The notes: generated by a model from the letters alone, not told the origin. A stretch of 64,000 nt of DNA from an uncultured Pedobacter sp. (GCF_946480185.1 NZ_CAMLIG010000022.1:7666-71665), one strand, 5' to 3'; counted from the stretch's first letter, positions 9,301-17,717 are shown. A program made the numbers and translations.

Positions 9301-10422
9301 CTAAGTTGAAAGTATCACAATATCCACATCTTTTTCGGAAATCTTTTTCATCAAATTTTTAAAAAAGTTGGTGTTGAATAATAAAGAAAAGAAACTAAAT
9401 TGAGGTTTGCCGATACAAAGTGTGGTGATTTGGCGGTCTATAGTCTGTTTGGCGATTGCAGATGCAATATCATCATCCTGAATTCTGATGATTTCTGCAC
9501 CCATTTCTGTCGCCAATTTAAAACTGTTAATCAAGTGCCTTTGCTTATCTAACGGGATTCTATTGGAATTTTCTCTGCCGGTTTGGATGTATAAAACATA
9601 CCATTTGGCATTGTAATAATTGGCTAATCTCGCTACCTTTCTGATGATTCCTTTTGAGGTATTTTCGTTGGCACTGATGCAGGCCATAATTCTTTGCGTT
9701 TTATAAATTTGTGTGGAATTGGTTTCTTGCTCTACCTTTCTCACTACTTGCGAAGCCACTTCTTTTAATGCCAGTTCCCGCAGTTGTAAGATGTTGTTTA
9801 TCTTGAAAAAGTTATTGACTGCCTGTTGAATTTTATCGGCCGTGTAAATTTTTCCTTGTTGCAGTCGCTCAATCAATTCGTCAGCAGTAAGGTCAATATT
9901 TACCACTTCATCAGCCATAGCCAAAACACTATCCGGAATGCGTTCTTTAACTTCAATGCCGGTAATTTGGATGATTTGCTGATTTAAACTTTCTAGGTGT
10001 TGGATATTTACCGCCGAAATCACGTTAATACCAACATCCAATATTTCCATTACATCCTGCCAACGTTTTTCGTTTTTACTGCCATGTACGTTGCTATGTG
10101 CAATTTCATCAACCAAAACAACTTCCGGATGCTCGTTAATAATGGCTTGCACATCCATTTCTTCCAGCTCTTTTCCTTTGTAAAAGATAGTTCTGGTGGA
10201 GATAGCCGTTAAACCATCCAAAAGTTGGTGGGTTTCCTCACGGAAATGTGTTTCCACAAAACCAATTTTTACATCGATACCGTTTCGTTGTAAAGCATGT
10301 GCATCCTGCAACATGCGGTAAGTTTTACCCACACCGGCACTCATACCAATGTAAATCTTAAACTTACCCCGTTTGGATTGTTTAATTAAGTTCAGAAAAT
10401 GTTGTGCTTTTTCTTCACTCAT
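9301..10422 (-). CDS. kdpD: Short KdpD: sensor plus universal-stress domain, no kinase
   Basis: This 373-residue protein matches only the N-terminal cytoplasmic half of E. coli KdpD (about 890 residues). It has the KdpD sensor domain with Walker A GMSAGVGKT (26-34) and VDEIAHSN (104-111). A USP-like nucleotide-binding domain follows from about residue 245. The four-helix membrane region and histidine kinase are absent; a separate kinase gene follows 6 nt downstream. Known KdpD USP domains can bind c-di-AMP in Firmicutes; whether this one does is unknown. Its start overlaps the kdpC stop by 8 nt, indicating translational coupling. Confidence 0.92.
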   Translation of the reverse strand: MSEEKAQHFLNLIKQSKRGKFKIYIGMSAGVGKTYRMLQDAHALQRNGIDVKIGFVETHFREETHQLLDGLTAISTRTIFYKGKELEEMDVQAIINEHPEVVLVDEIAHSNVHGSKNEKRWQDVMEILDVGINVISAVNIQHLESLNQQIIQITGIEVKERIPDSVLAMADEVVNIDLTADELIERLQQGKIYTADKIQQAVNNFFKINNILQLRELALKEVASQVVRKVEQETNSTQIYKTQRIMACISANENTSKGIIRKVARLANYYNAKWYVLYIQTGRENSNRIPLDKQRHLINSFKLATEMGAEIIRIQDDDIASAIAKQTIDRQITTLCIGKPQFSFFSLLFNTNFFKNLMKKISEKDVDIVILST

Positions 10423-10981
10423 TGCTTAAGCTGTTTAAAGCCAAATTTAACTTTAATACATTAACTTTTGATGGGCCAAATAAGCCTAATAGCGGTGTTT
10501 CAGTGTTTTGAGCAACAAGGTTTTTTACTTTATCAAAAGGCAACTTTCGTTCATTTGCTACTCTGTTTACCTGTACAATTGCGCTTTCAACGGAAATGTT
10601 GGGGTCTAAACCGCTACCGCTTGCGGTTACTAAATCTGCTGGAACATCTTCTCTTTTTACCGCTGGATCTGCTTTTAAAAAAGCATCGATACGACTTTCT
10701 ACTTCTTTTAAATATGCTGGATTTGATGGGCCCTTATTGCTTCCGCCAGAACCTGCCGCGTTATAATCTACCGCTGATGGACGAGACCAGAAATAGCCCG
10801 GCTTGTCAAACTTTTGACTTACATTTTCATAGTAAGTTTTGCCATTAGCTTTTACTAATGTTCCAGCGCCTTTATCAGGCATTAATTGGGCAAATCCCCA
10901 AACTATTCCGTTATAAAACACACAGAAAAAAACTAAGCAAACTAGGGTAAGGCGTATCGCCGGAAAAATATTTGTTTTCAT
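10415..10981 (-). CDS. kdpC: K+-transporting ATPase subunit C
   Basis: KdpC (188 residues) is the single-span chaperone-like subunit that assists ATP binding by KdpB. One N-terminal membrane helix (about 10-28) is followed by the periplasmic part, with YFWSRPSAVDYNAAGSGGSN and the family signature LVTASGSGLDPNIS. The length is typical. It lies 1 nt from kdpB and overlaps kdpD by 8 nt. Confidence 0.95.
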   Translation of the reverse strand: MKTNIFPAIRLTLVCLVFFCVFYNGIVWGFAQLMPDKGAGTLVKANGKTYYENVSQKFDKPGYFWSRPSAVDYNAAGSGGSNKGPSNPAYLKEVESRIDAFLKADPAVKREDVPADLVTASGSGLDPNISVESAIVQVNRVANERKLPFDKVKNLVAQNTETPLLGLFGPSKVNVLKLNLALNSLSNE

Positions 10982-10982
10982 T

Positions 10983-13004
10983 TTATATAAATAAGGAGAC
11001 TATTAAATCAATTAATTTGATTCCTATAAAAGGCACAATCAGTCCGCCTAAACCGTAAATAAACAGGTTTCTGCGGAGCAATGCACTTGCACCAATCGGT
11101 TTATAAGCGACGCCTTTTAATGCCAAGGGAACCAGCATTGGAATAATTAATGCGTTAAAAATTACCGCAGATAAAATGGCGCTCTGCGGACTCCCCAAGT
11201 GCATGATGTTTAATGCTTGTAAAGAAGGAATAGCAGTGATGAAAAGCGCAGGAATAATGGCGAAATATTTAGCCACATCATTTGCGATACTGAAAGTAGT
11301 CAGCGTCCCGCGGGTCATCAATAACTGTTTTCCAATTTCTACAATTTCAATGAGTTTGGTAGGGTCGTTATCCAAATCAACCATGTTACCTGCTTCTTTT
11401 GCGGCCTGCGTTCCGCTGTTCATGGCAACGCCAACATCAGCCTGAGCCAAAGCTGGAGCATCATTGGTTCCGTCGCCCATCATGGCTACCAAACGTCCGT
11501 TTTGTTGTTCTTTACGGATGTAGTTCATTTTGTCCTCTGGTTTTGCTTCCGCGATAAAATCATCAACACCTGCTTTTTCGGCTATAAATTTGGCTGTTAG
11601 CGGATTGTCTCCGGTAACCATTACCGTTTTAATTCCCATTTTGCGCAAACGCTCAAACCGTTCGCTCATGCCCGGTTTAATAATATCCTGCAATTCTATC
11701 ACGCCCAAAATCTTTTCGTTTTCTGAAAGTACTAAAGGCGTTCCACCGTTTCCGGATATTAATTTTACAGTTTCTTCTGTTTCAGCAGGAAATATGTTTC
11801 CAGCTTTTTGTGCAATGTTACGGATAGCATCAAAAGCACCTTTTCTGATTCGCTGTGTAGCTGTATCTACGCCAGAACTTCTGGTTTCGGCCGTAAAAGG
11901 AATAAACTTTAAAGATGAATTTTGGAACTGATTTCTATCGGCGCCAGCTAACTCGGTAATTGATTTGCCTTCTGGAGTTTCATCACTCAGCGAACTTAAA
12001 ATCACACATTTTGTAAAATGTGCTTCCGTAACTCCATTTGCAGGGTAAAATTTGGTTGCTTTTCTGTTTCCAATGGTGATGGTTCCCGTTTTATCCAACA
12101 ATAAAACATCGATATCGCCAGCAGTTTCAACCGCTTTTCCACTTTTGGTGATGATGTTTGCTCGCAAAGCTCTGTCCATCCCTGCCACACCAATTGCTGA
12201 TAACAAACCGCCAATGGTTGTCGGGATTAAACAAACAAAAAGTGCAATAAACGAAGCAATGCTGATGGGTGCATTTGTATAATCTGCAAAAGGTTTTAAA
12301 GTGATGGTTACAATGATAAAAACCAAGGTAAAACCTGCCAACAAAATAGTTAAAGCAATTTCATTCGGCGTTTTTTGTCGGCTGGCACCTTCTACCAAAG
12401 CAATCATCTTATCTAAAAAACTTTCGCCTTGCGCAGTGGTAGCTCTTACCACAATCCGGTCCGAAAGTACTTTTGTTCCGCCCGTTACCGAACTTTTATC
12501 GCCTCCAGATTCCCGGATAACCGGTGCACTTTCCCCGGTAATTGCACTTTCATCAATGGTGGCTAAGCCTTCTATAATTTCCCCATCTGCCGGGATAATA
12601 TCGCCCGCCGTACAAACAAATTTGTCGCCTTTTTTTAGTTCCGAGGAATTAATTAGCACAATTCCTCCGTTAATGTCCACCATATTTGCAGGTGTTTCTT
12701 CTCTGGTTTTGCGTAAGCTATTGGCCTGTGCTTTTCCTCTGGCTTCGGCAATTGCTTCGGCAAAGTTGGCGAAGAGCAGGGTAAAAAATAACACGATAAA
12801 TACGGTAAAGTTATAAGCAAAACTTCCCTGTGTGCCATTGCCGGTTAAAGCATAAGCAGTAACCACGAGCATAATTACAGTTCCGATTTCCACGGTAAAC
12901 ATCACCGGATTGCGGAACATTAATTTAGGATTTAGTTTTACGAAAGACTGTTTGACAGCCTCTTGCATCAAATCTTTTTGAAATAGCGATTGTTGCGTTT
13001 TCAT
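10983..13004 (-). CDS. kdpB: K+-transporting P-type ATPase subunit B
   Basis: KdpB (673 residues) is the catalytic P-type ATPase of the high-affinity KdpFABC K+ pump. The phosphorylation motif DKTGT has its Asp at residue 304. The actuator-domain TGES is at 156-159, and [10 protein letters not shown] and [18 protein letters not shown] (hinge and Mg site) are intact. The start ATG at 13004 gives the usual N-terminal tail before TM1. It is 15 bp downstream of kdpA and immediately upstream of kdpC. Expression is expected under K+ limitation. Confidence 0.97.
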   Translation of the reverse strand: MKTQQSLFQKDLMQEAVKQSFVKLNPKLMFRNPVMFTVEIGTVIMLVVTAYALTGNGTQGSFAYNFTVFIVLFFTLLFANFAEAIAEARGKAQANSLRKTREETPANMVDINGGIVLINSSELKKGDKFVCTAGDIIPADGEIIEGLATIDESAITGESAPVIRESGGDKSSVTGGTKVLSDRIVVRATTAQGESFLDKMIALVEGASRQKTPNEIALTILLAGFTLVFIIVTITLKPFADYTNAPISIASFIALFVCLIPTTIGGLLSAIGVAGMDRALRANIITKSGKAVETAGDIDVLLLDKTGTITIGNRKATKFYPANGVTEAHFTKCVILSSLSDETPEGKSITELAGADRNQFQNSSLKFIPFTAETRSSGVDTATQRIRKGAFDAIRNIAQKAGNIFPAETEETVKLISGNGGTPLVLSENEKILGVIELQDIIKPGMSERFERLRKMGIKTVMVTGDNPLTAKFIAEKAGVDDFIAEAKPEDKMNYIRKEQQNGRLVAMMGDGTNDAPALAQADVGVAMNSGTQAAKEAGNMVDLDNDPTKLIEIVEIGKQLLMTRGTLTTFSIANDVAKYFAIIPALFITAIPSLQALNIMHLGSPQSAILSAVIFNALIIPMLVPLALKGVAYKPIGASALLRRNLFIYGLGGLIVPFIGIKLIDLIVSLFI

Positions 13005-13019
13005 ATTCTTGAATAGATA

Positions 13020-14720
13020 TTATCTGAGTGAGAAAAATTCTGCAATTGGCCCAAGGGTTAATGCAGGGAAGAAAGAAAGTGAGGCCAAAATTGCGATGAC
13101 AGCAAAAACCATTAAACCGAATGTTGCGGTATCTGTTTTTAAAGTTCCGTTGCTTTCTGGAATGTATTTCTTTTGGGCCAATAAACCCGCAATGGCAACC
13201 GGGCCAATAATTGGCAGGTATCTGCCTAAAAGCATAATTATTCCGCAGGATATATTCCAAAAAATGGTATTGTCTCCCAAACCTTCAAATCCGCTTCCGT
13301 TATTTGCTGATGACGACGTGAATTCGTAAAGCATCTGGCTGAAGCCATGATAACCAGGATTTGATAGCCAAGTGCCATAAGTTTCGGGATTTTGCGAAAG
13401 TAGAAAGCTGGAGATTGCGGTTCCGCCGAGAATAAGCAAGGGGTGAAGCAGAGCAATCACCATAGCAATTTTCATCTCTTTGGCTTCAATTTTTTTTCCT
13501 AAAAATTCGGGCGTTCTTCCAACCATCAGCCCGCTGATAAAAACGGCGAGGATAATAAAAATATAAAAGTTGAGAAATCCGACACCTACGCCTCCATAAA
13601 AACAGTTAACCATCATCCCAAGCATGGTCAACATTCCTGTTAAAGGCGTGGCGCTATCATGCATGGAATTTACAGAACCGTTACTGGTTACCGTGGTATT
13701 GATGGCCCAATAAGCCGACGCTGCACTGCCAAACCTCACTTCTTTGCCTTCCATACTACCCAGTTTTTGGGAGATTCCCATTTTTGCAATTGCTGGGTTG
13801 CCAGCCATTTCCTGGTGGACTGCTGGAACCATCAAGAGCAGAAAACCTAAAGTCATTACCCCGAAAATGGTGTATGATAGTTTTTTACGTTTTAGTACAA
13901 ATCCCAAAGCAAAAATTAATGCCATCGGAATCAAAACAATAGATATGGTTTCAATGATGTTAGTGAAGTAGTTGGGGTTTTCTAAGGGATGTGCCGAGTT
14001 GGCACCAAAAAAACCGCCCCCGTTTGTGCCTAGTTGCTTAATAGCAAGAAATCCCGCTACCGGTCCTCTGCTTACCATTTGTGTATCGCCCTGCAAAGTG
14101 ATGATGGTTTGTTTGCCTTCAAACGTCATCGGCACACCGTTAAACAAATAAACTAAAGCGACGATAAGAGCAATAGGGAATAAAATTCTGGTACAGGTTC
14201 TAACAAAATAGCTGTAGAAATTGCCTAAATCTTCTTTAGCATCCTTTTTCATTGCGTTGAAAACGATGGCGCAAATTGCTATTCCCGTAGCGGCGCTAAT
14301 AAACTGCCATAACATTAAGGTCATCTGACCCAAATAGGAGAGGCCAGTCTCTCCGCTGTAATGCTGTAAATTGGTGTTTGTAACAAAACTAACCGTGGTA
14401 TTGAAAGCCAAATCTGCACTCATGGAGGGGTTTGCATCCGGATTTAACGGCAACCATGCCATATTACTAAGTATAAACATCGAAATCAGAAACCAAATAA
14501 AATTGATGGTCAACAATGCCAGTAAACTTTGTTTCCAGTTCATTGGTCGGTTTTTATTGATTCCCGACATTTTAAAAAATAGGTTGTCTAATCCATTAAA
14601 CACGTTGCTAAGGCTTTTTTTGTCATATTCAAAAACACCAGCTATGTATTTGCCTAATGGAATTGCCAGCAATACCAGCAATCCGAACATTAAAATAATT
14701 CCTAAGATTTCCGTATCCAT
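13020..14720 (-). CDS. kdpA: K+-transporting ATPase subunit A
   Basis: KdpA is the channel-like K+-selective subunit. The filter-type segment LGTNGGGFFGANSAHP and the later SSANNGSGFEGL repeat are clear. I place the start at ATG 14720, giving 566 residues and the family N-terminus MDTEILGIILMFGLL. The open frame extends to an ATG at 14735, but that would add MFFII and overlap the upstream micro-ORF. The chosen start lies 2 nt after that micro-ORF's stop, implying coupling. The protein has about ten membrane helices. Confidence 0.95.
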   Translation of the reverse strand: MDTEILGIILMFGLLVLLAIPLGKYIAGVFEYDKKSLSNVFNGLDNLFFKMSGINKNRPMNWKQSLLALLTINFIWFLISMFILSNMAWLPLNPDANPSMSADLAFNTTVSFVTNTNLQHYSGETGLSYLGQMTLMLWQFISAATGIAICAIVFNAMKKDAKEDLGNFYSYFVRTCTRILFPIALIVALVYLFNGVPMTFEGKQTIITLQGDTQMVSRGPVAGFLAIKQLGTNGGGFFGANSAHPLENPNYFTNIIETISIVLIPMALIFALGFVLKRKKLSYTIFGVMTLGFLLLMVPAVHQEMAGNPAIAKMGISQKLGSMEGKEVRFGSAASAYWAINTTVTSNGSVNSMHDSATPLTGMLTMLGMMVNCFYGGVGVGFLNFYIFIILAVFISGLMVGRTPEFLGKKIEAKEMKIAMVIALLHPLLILGGTAISSFLLSQNPETYGTWLSNPGYHGFSQMLYEFTSSSANNGSGFEGLGDNTIFWNISCGIIMLLGRYLPIIGPVAIAGLLAQKKYIPESNGTLKTDTATFGLMVFAVIAILASLSFFPALTLGPIAEFFSLR

Positions 14721-14722
14721 AA

Positions 14723-14851
14723 TTATGAAAAACAAGTGTTAAACAAATAAATACAAACAGCGTAAATCGCATAAATTGCGATGAATATGATGATGAAAAG
14801 CAAAATCTCTGAGAAAATACTTTTGTTGATGGGATGTGTTTTTGTTTTCAT
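14723..14851 (-). CDS. 42-residue membrane micro-ORF between kdpF and kdpA
   Basis: An ATG-started frame on the minus strand encodes 42 residues: a polar N-terminus (MKTKTHPINKSIFSE), then one hydrophobic helix of about 22 residues rich in Ile, Ala and Tyr, then a Cys-containing tail. It begins 4 nt after the kdpF stop and ends 2 nt before the kdpA start, as expected for a translated cistron in a coupled operon. I do not recognise it. It may be an accessory subunit of the Kdp pump or a second KdpF-like peptide. The evidence is spacing and hydropathy only. Confidence 0.55.
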   Translation of the reverse strand: MKTKTHPINKSIFSEILLFIIIFIAIYAIYAVCIYLFNTCFS

Positions 14852-14855
14852 TGTT

Positions 14856-14933
14856 TTAAAATTTTTCGGGTTTCAGCAGTACATAACACATGTAAATAAA
14901 GACCGCCATAGAGATGATAAATAGGTACAACAT
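14856..14933 (-). CDS. kdpF: KdpF, small stabilising subunit of the Kdp pump
   Basis: This 25-residue, single-helix peptide (starts MLYLFIISMAVFIYMCYVLL, ends KPEKF) matches the form of KdpF: one membrane helix and a short charged C-terminus. KdpF lies at the KdpA/KdpB interface and stabilises the complex. It sits 3 nt after the preceding micro-ORF and 4 nt before the next one. It is too short for usual gene callers. Confidence 0.75.
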   Translation of the reverse strand: MLYLFIISMAVFIYMCYVLLKPEKF

Positions 14934-14936
14934 GAT

Positions 14937-15020
14937 TTAAATGTTTTGAAAGAAGTGGATGGATAGATAAAATAACCAGTATAGCAAAATACCTAAGGCC
15001 AGCACAATGATAAATTCCAT
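14937..15020 (-). CDS. 27-residue membrane micro-ORF, first cistron of the kdp operon
   Basis: An ATG frame of 27 residues (starts MEFIIVLALGILLYW, ends HFFQNI) forms one hydrophobic helix. It ends 3 nt before kdpF and lies about 35 bp downstream of a candidate sigma-54 promoter. I do not recognise it. It could be a second KdpF-like peptide or a regulatory membrane peptide. Support is its tight packing with kdpF and its strong hydrophobicity. Confidence 0.5.
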   Translation of the reverse strand: MEFIIVLALGILLYWLFYLSIHFFQNI

Positions 15021-15049
15021 GATTTTAATATTTATATATGCCAGCACCT

Positions 15050-15066
15050 TTGCAATCAAAAGACCG
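15050..15066 (-). promoter_or_regulatory. Candidate sigma-54 promoter of the kdp operon
   Basis: On the minus strand GG (15065-15064) and GC (15053-15052) are separated by exactly 10 nt. The -12 element TTGCA is perfect; the -24 element matches the consensus only at GG. The predicted start is near 15040, 20 nt before the first micro-ORF. A 10-bp palindrome ATCAATTGAT at 15098-15107 could be an activator site. The adjacent sigma-54-dependent regulator makes the call plausible. Confidence 0.35.
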
Positions 15067-15130
15067 AAGCAGATGATTTTATGATAAATAATTGAAAATC
15101 AATTGATAAGATGTTTTTCGGAAAGCTTTA

Positions 15131-15160
15131 AAAAAGAAAACCCTTTCGTTTTGAAAGGGT
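15131..15160 (-). terminator. Terminator after the response regulator gene
   Basis: On the minus strand an 8-bp stem (15160-15153 with 15147-15140, loop AAAAC) is followed by a T-rich run. A second small hairpin with the same AAAAC loop lies at 15166-15180, between this one and the stop at 15191. Together they should separate the regulator transcript from kdp. Confidence 0.6.
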
Positions 15161-15190
15161 GCATACTATCGTTTTGATAGGGTAGTGCTT

Positions 15191-16522
15191 TTACCGGAGT
15201 TGATATTCCTCTAACTTTCGGTAAAGTGTGGTTAGCGCAATATTGAGTAACCTTGCGGTTTCTGTCTTGTTGTTTTTGGTATGATGAAGTACTTTTTCGA
15301 TGTGCTTTTTTTCTGCGCTTGCCAGTTCAAAGTCAGAAAGTTCTTTTTGCTGAGTGGTGTTAAAATTTGGCGGAAGTGCATCCATTGTCACCAAATTTGA
15401 GTCAGTTAAAATAACCGCTCGTTCCACGGTATTTTTAAGTTCTCTGATATTACCGTTCCAGGGATGGGCTAACAGCGCTTGAACGGTTTGCTGATTGAAA
15501 GACTGAATTTGCTTTTTTGCTTTTTTTGAAAACACGGAAAGAAAATGAGCGGCCAACACCAAAATATCTTCGTTTCTTTCTCTTAATGGTGGCAGATGAA
15601 TCGTAAAAACCGACAATCTGTAATAAATATCTTCTCTGAAATTTCCGTTCTTAACTTCTTGCTGTAAATCTCTATTGGTGGCCGAAATAATTCGTACATC
15701 CACTTTAGTGATTTTACTGTCACCAATTTTAATGAGTTCACCACTTTCTAAAATCCGTAATAATTTGGCTTGTAAATCAAGGTGTAACTCTCCAACTTCA
15801 TCTAAAAAAATTGTTCCATTGTTTGCTTCTTCAAATAAGCCTTTCTTATCTTTTTGAGCTCCCGTAAATGCTCCGGCTTTATGCCCAAACAATTCGCTTT
15901 CTAATAATTCTTTAGAAAAAGCAGCACAGTTTATCGCAACAAAATTTTGTTTTTTCCTTTCGCTGGCATTGTGGATTGCATTGGCGAAAATTTCTTTTCC
16001 TGTTCCGGTCTCGCCACTTAAAAAAACGGAGGTATTTGTTGGGGCAACTTTTTTGGCAAGTTCAATGGCTTGTTTTATTTCTTTTGATGCACCTAAAATC
16101 TGTTCAAATGTGCCAATATCAATTTTATGTTTGTCTGTATTTAAAACCGAATTGGTTTGAGATTTTTCACAGGCTTTTGCAAGTAAGGGCAATATCTTTT
16201 TATTATCGTCGCCTTTAGTTATATAATCAAAAGCACCGTTTTTTATCGCCTGCACCCCGTCAGGGATGTTTCCGTAAGCAGTTAGCAGTATAATTTCAAT
16301 CTGTGGATAATCCAGTTTTATTTTCTCGGCTAAGTTTACGCCGTTTGCATCTGGTAATTTTACATCGCAAAGCACCACATTAATATTTTCACGGCTTAAA
16401 ATTTGCAAACCTTCTTTTGCTTCTGCCGCTTCTCTTACTTCATAGCCTTCCAACTTTACAATCCGGCCAAGTAAATTTCTCAGCTTTTCTTCATCATCTA
16501 TGATTAATATTTTTGGATGCAT
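15191..16522 (-). CDS. NtrC-family sigma-54-dependent response regulator, probably controlling kdp
   Basis: This 443-residue protein has three domains: a receiver (phospho-acceptor Asp53 in VVLCDVKLPDANG), an AAA+ ATPase and a Fis-type helix-turn-helix ending TARLLNIALTTLYRKLEEY. The ATPase has Walker A GETGTGKE, the sigma-54 contact loop GAFTGA and Walker B GTIFLDEVGE. It therefore activates sigma-54 RNA polymerase. It lies directly upstream of kdp in the same direction, where other bacteria have an OmpR-type KdpE. I infer that it is the output partner of the short KdpD and kinase pair. A candidate -7 box is at 16549-16556. Confidence 0.93.
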   Translation of the reverse strand: MHPKILIIDDEEKLRNLLGRIVKLEGYEVREAAEAKEGLQILSRENINVVLCDVKLPDANGVNLAEKIKLDYPQIEIILLTAYGNIPDGVQAIKNGAFDYITKGDDNKKILPLLAKACEKSQTNSVLNTDKHKIDIGTFEQILGASKEIKQAIELAKKVAPTNTSVFLSGETGTGKEIFANAIHNASERKKQNFVAINCAAFSKELLESELFGHKAGAFTGAQKDKKGLFEEANNGTIFLDEVGELHLDLQAKLLRILESGELIKIGDSKITKVDVRIISATNRDLQQEVKNGNFREDIYYRLSVFTIHLPPLRERNEDILVLAAHFLSVFSKKAKKQIQSFNQQTVQALLAHPWNGNIRELKNTVERAVILTDSNLVTMDALPPNFNTTQQKELSDFELASAEKKHIEKVLHHTKNNKTETARLLNIALTTLYRKLEEYQLR

Positions 16523-16548
16523 TAGCGCAACGTTAAAATTTAATGGTT

Positions 16549-16556
16549 CAAATATA
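16549..16556 (-). promoter_or_regulatory. Candidate -7 box for the response regulator
   Basis: CAAATATA on the plus strand is TATATTTG on the minus strand, an exact TAnnTTTG match 27 bases upstream of the ATG at 16522. The -33 region is weak. Confidence 0.4.
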
Positions 16557-16574
16557 GATTTTTTAATACTACAG

Positions 16575-17519
16575 CTACTTCCCTAAAACGTGATAACTGC
16601 TAATTTTATCCATAGCAATGATAGCAACACCGTTTTCATCAGTAGAGATGATTTTGTCAAATTCGGCATTGAAAACTACTTCTTCTGCTTTATAAGATGT
16701 TCTGGAATGTACCGTTTGAGAAAATGAATCGTCGAAAGCCTTCAGCATCACTACAAATTCTGCTTGCCCTTCAATTAAATTTTGTGGGCTGAGTTCTTTT
16801 AAAGGACTGTTCTCGGTAATGGGATGAACAATGGTCCAGCTCAAAGTCAACAGGTTGATTTCATCACGTTCTAACTCTAAAGGAAGAAAACGTCTTATAA
16901 CTTTACCGTCTTCTAAAATATTGATACTGATTAAAACGCTTATTTTTAATTCGATGAGTTGGTTACTGCGGAAATTTGCAAACCGGAACATGTATGCGGT
17001 AATATCCCGATAAGGCGAAACCAAAATGTTTTCACTATATGTTATTTTTGCACTCGGTCTCGAAAATCTTCCGTACAGTAAACCGGTTGCCAAAGCAAAA
17101 GTTAGCAAACCAAGCATAGATTCTATGGCCGCAATAATACTTGTTGCAAATCCTTGCGGACTTAAATGCCCGTAACCTACTGTTGAAATTGTTTGTGCTG
17201 AAAAGAAAAAAGCATCAAAAAAGTGGTCTCTAGCGGTAATTCCGGTTTCTCCTTGAATATGCTCAATCCCTAAAGCAACGTATATAGACGCAAAAAAAAC
17301 ATTTATAGCCAGATAGGAGAGCAGGATAATTGACCAAAACTTCCGCCACGACATGTTAATTAAAGAATTGTAAGCTTCGTGTGGCTTAAAAAATGGCAAA
17401 CCTTTTCTGATAATATTTGAACTGCCATCTTTATTCAGCATACGCTGGTTATTTTGGGTAGGTATTTTACCAAAACCCAAGTCTTCGTTTATTTTAGCTT
17501 TACCTCTTAATTTAATCAT
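16575..17519 (-). CDS. KirBac-type inward-rectifier potassium channel
   Basis: This 314-residue protein has the two-helix pore of Kir channels. TM1 is at about 62-84, then a pore helix and selectivity filter TVGYGH (113-118), and TM2 at about 125-150. A beta-sandwich cytoplasmic domain of about 150 residues follows, beginning ITYSENILVSPY. The N-terminal NEDLGFG segment is the slide-helix region. It should mediate passive K+ flux across the inner membrane. It lies just upstream of the regulator and kdp genes on the same strand, forming a K+ homeostasis block, and is divergent from the trp leader. Confidence 0.92.
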   Translation of the reverse strand: MIKLRGKAKINEDLGFGKIPTQNNQRMLNKDGSSNIIRKGLPFFKPHEAYNSLINMSWRKFWSIILLSYLAINVFFASIYVALGIEHIQGETGITARDHFFDAFFFSAQTISTVGYGHLSPQGFATSIIAAIESMLGLLTFALATGLLYGRFSRPSAKITYSENILVSPYRDITAYMFRFANFRSNQLIELKISVLISINILEDGKVIRRFLPLELERDEINLLTLSWTIVHPITENSPLKELSPQNLIEGQAEFVVMLKAFDDSFSQTVHSRTSYKAEEVVFNAEFDKIISTDENGVAIIAMDKISSYHVLGK

Positions 17520-17562
17520 TCATTAATTTTGTTTTTAATTTTTAAGATATTTAAAAAATCGC

Positions 17563-17570
17563 CATATTTG
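17563..17570 (+). promoter_or_regulatory. Candidate -7 box for the trp operon
   Basis: CATATTTG matches TAnnTTTG except for the first base. It would start transcription near 17577, just before the leader-peptide ATG at 17580, so the leader would be almost leaderless. The -33 element is not evident. Confidence 0.35.
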
Positions 17571-17579
17571 CTACACAAA

Positions 17580-17633
17580 ATGAGAAACGTAAATATAAAT
17601 ACAATTTGGTGGTGGCATTACGAAAATTCGTAG
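17580..17633 (+). CDS. trpL: trp leader peptide with three consecutive Trp codons
   Basis: The 17-codon frame reads MRNVNINTIWWWHYENS and ends at TAG 17631-17633. Three TGG codons in a row (17607-17615) in a short ORF just upstream of trpD are the hallmark of ribosome-mediated attenuation. The stop codon abuts the antiterminator strand at 17634, as the mechanism needs. When charged tRNA-Trp is scarce the ribosome would stall on WWW and leave that strand free. When Trp is plentiful the ribosome reaches the stop and covers it. The sequence is direct; the mechanism is inferred from the classical trp attenuator. Confidence 0.8.
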   Translation: MRNVNINTIWWWHYENS

Positions 17634-17699
17634 GGCAAACCATATTTTTATATTTTTAACCAAATACATAAAAGGGTTGCCAGTGGTAACCCTTTTTTT
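17634..17699 (+). promoter_or_regulatory. trp attenuator: antiterminator and terminator
   Basis: The terminator stem pairs 17671-17681 with 17685-17695 (11 bp, one G-T, 3-nt loop) and is followed by T. The alternative pairs GGCAAACC (17634-17641) with GGGTTGCC (17674-17681), 7 of 8 bases, which removes the 5' arm of the terminator. A small hairpin (17619-17624 with 17627-17632) overlaps the end of the leader ORF. ATTTGGT at the first Trp codon (17604-17610) is also exactly complementary to 17659-17665. TrpD starts 18 nt after the T-run. Confidence 0.75.
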
Positions 17700-17717
17700 A
17701 TGATATAAACAGAGAAA

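Noticed and set aside
11176..12816. Several plus-strand frames inside kdpB
   Set aside because: They are antisense shadows of an intact kdpB with all P-type ATPase motifs.
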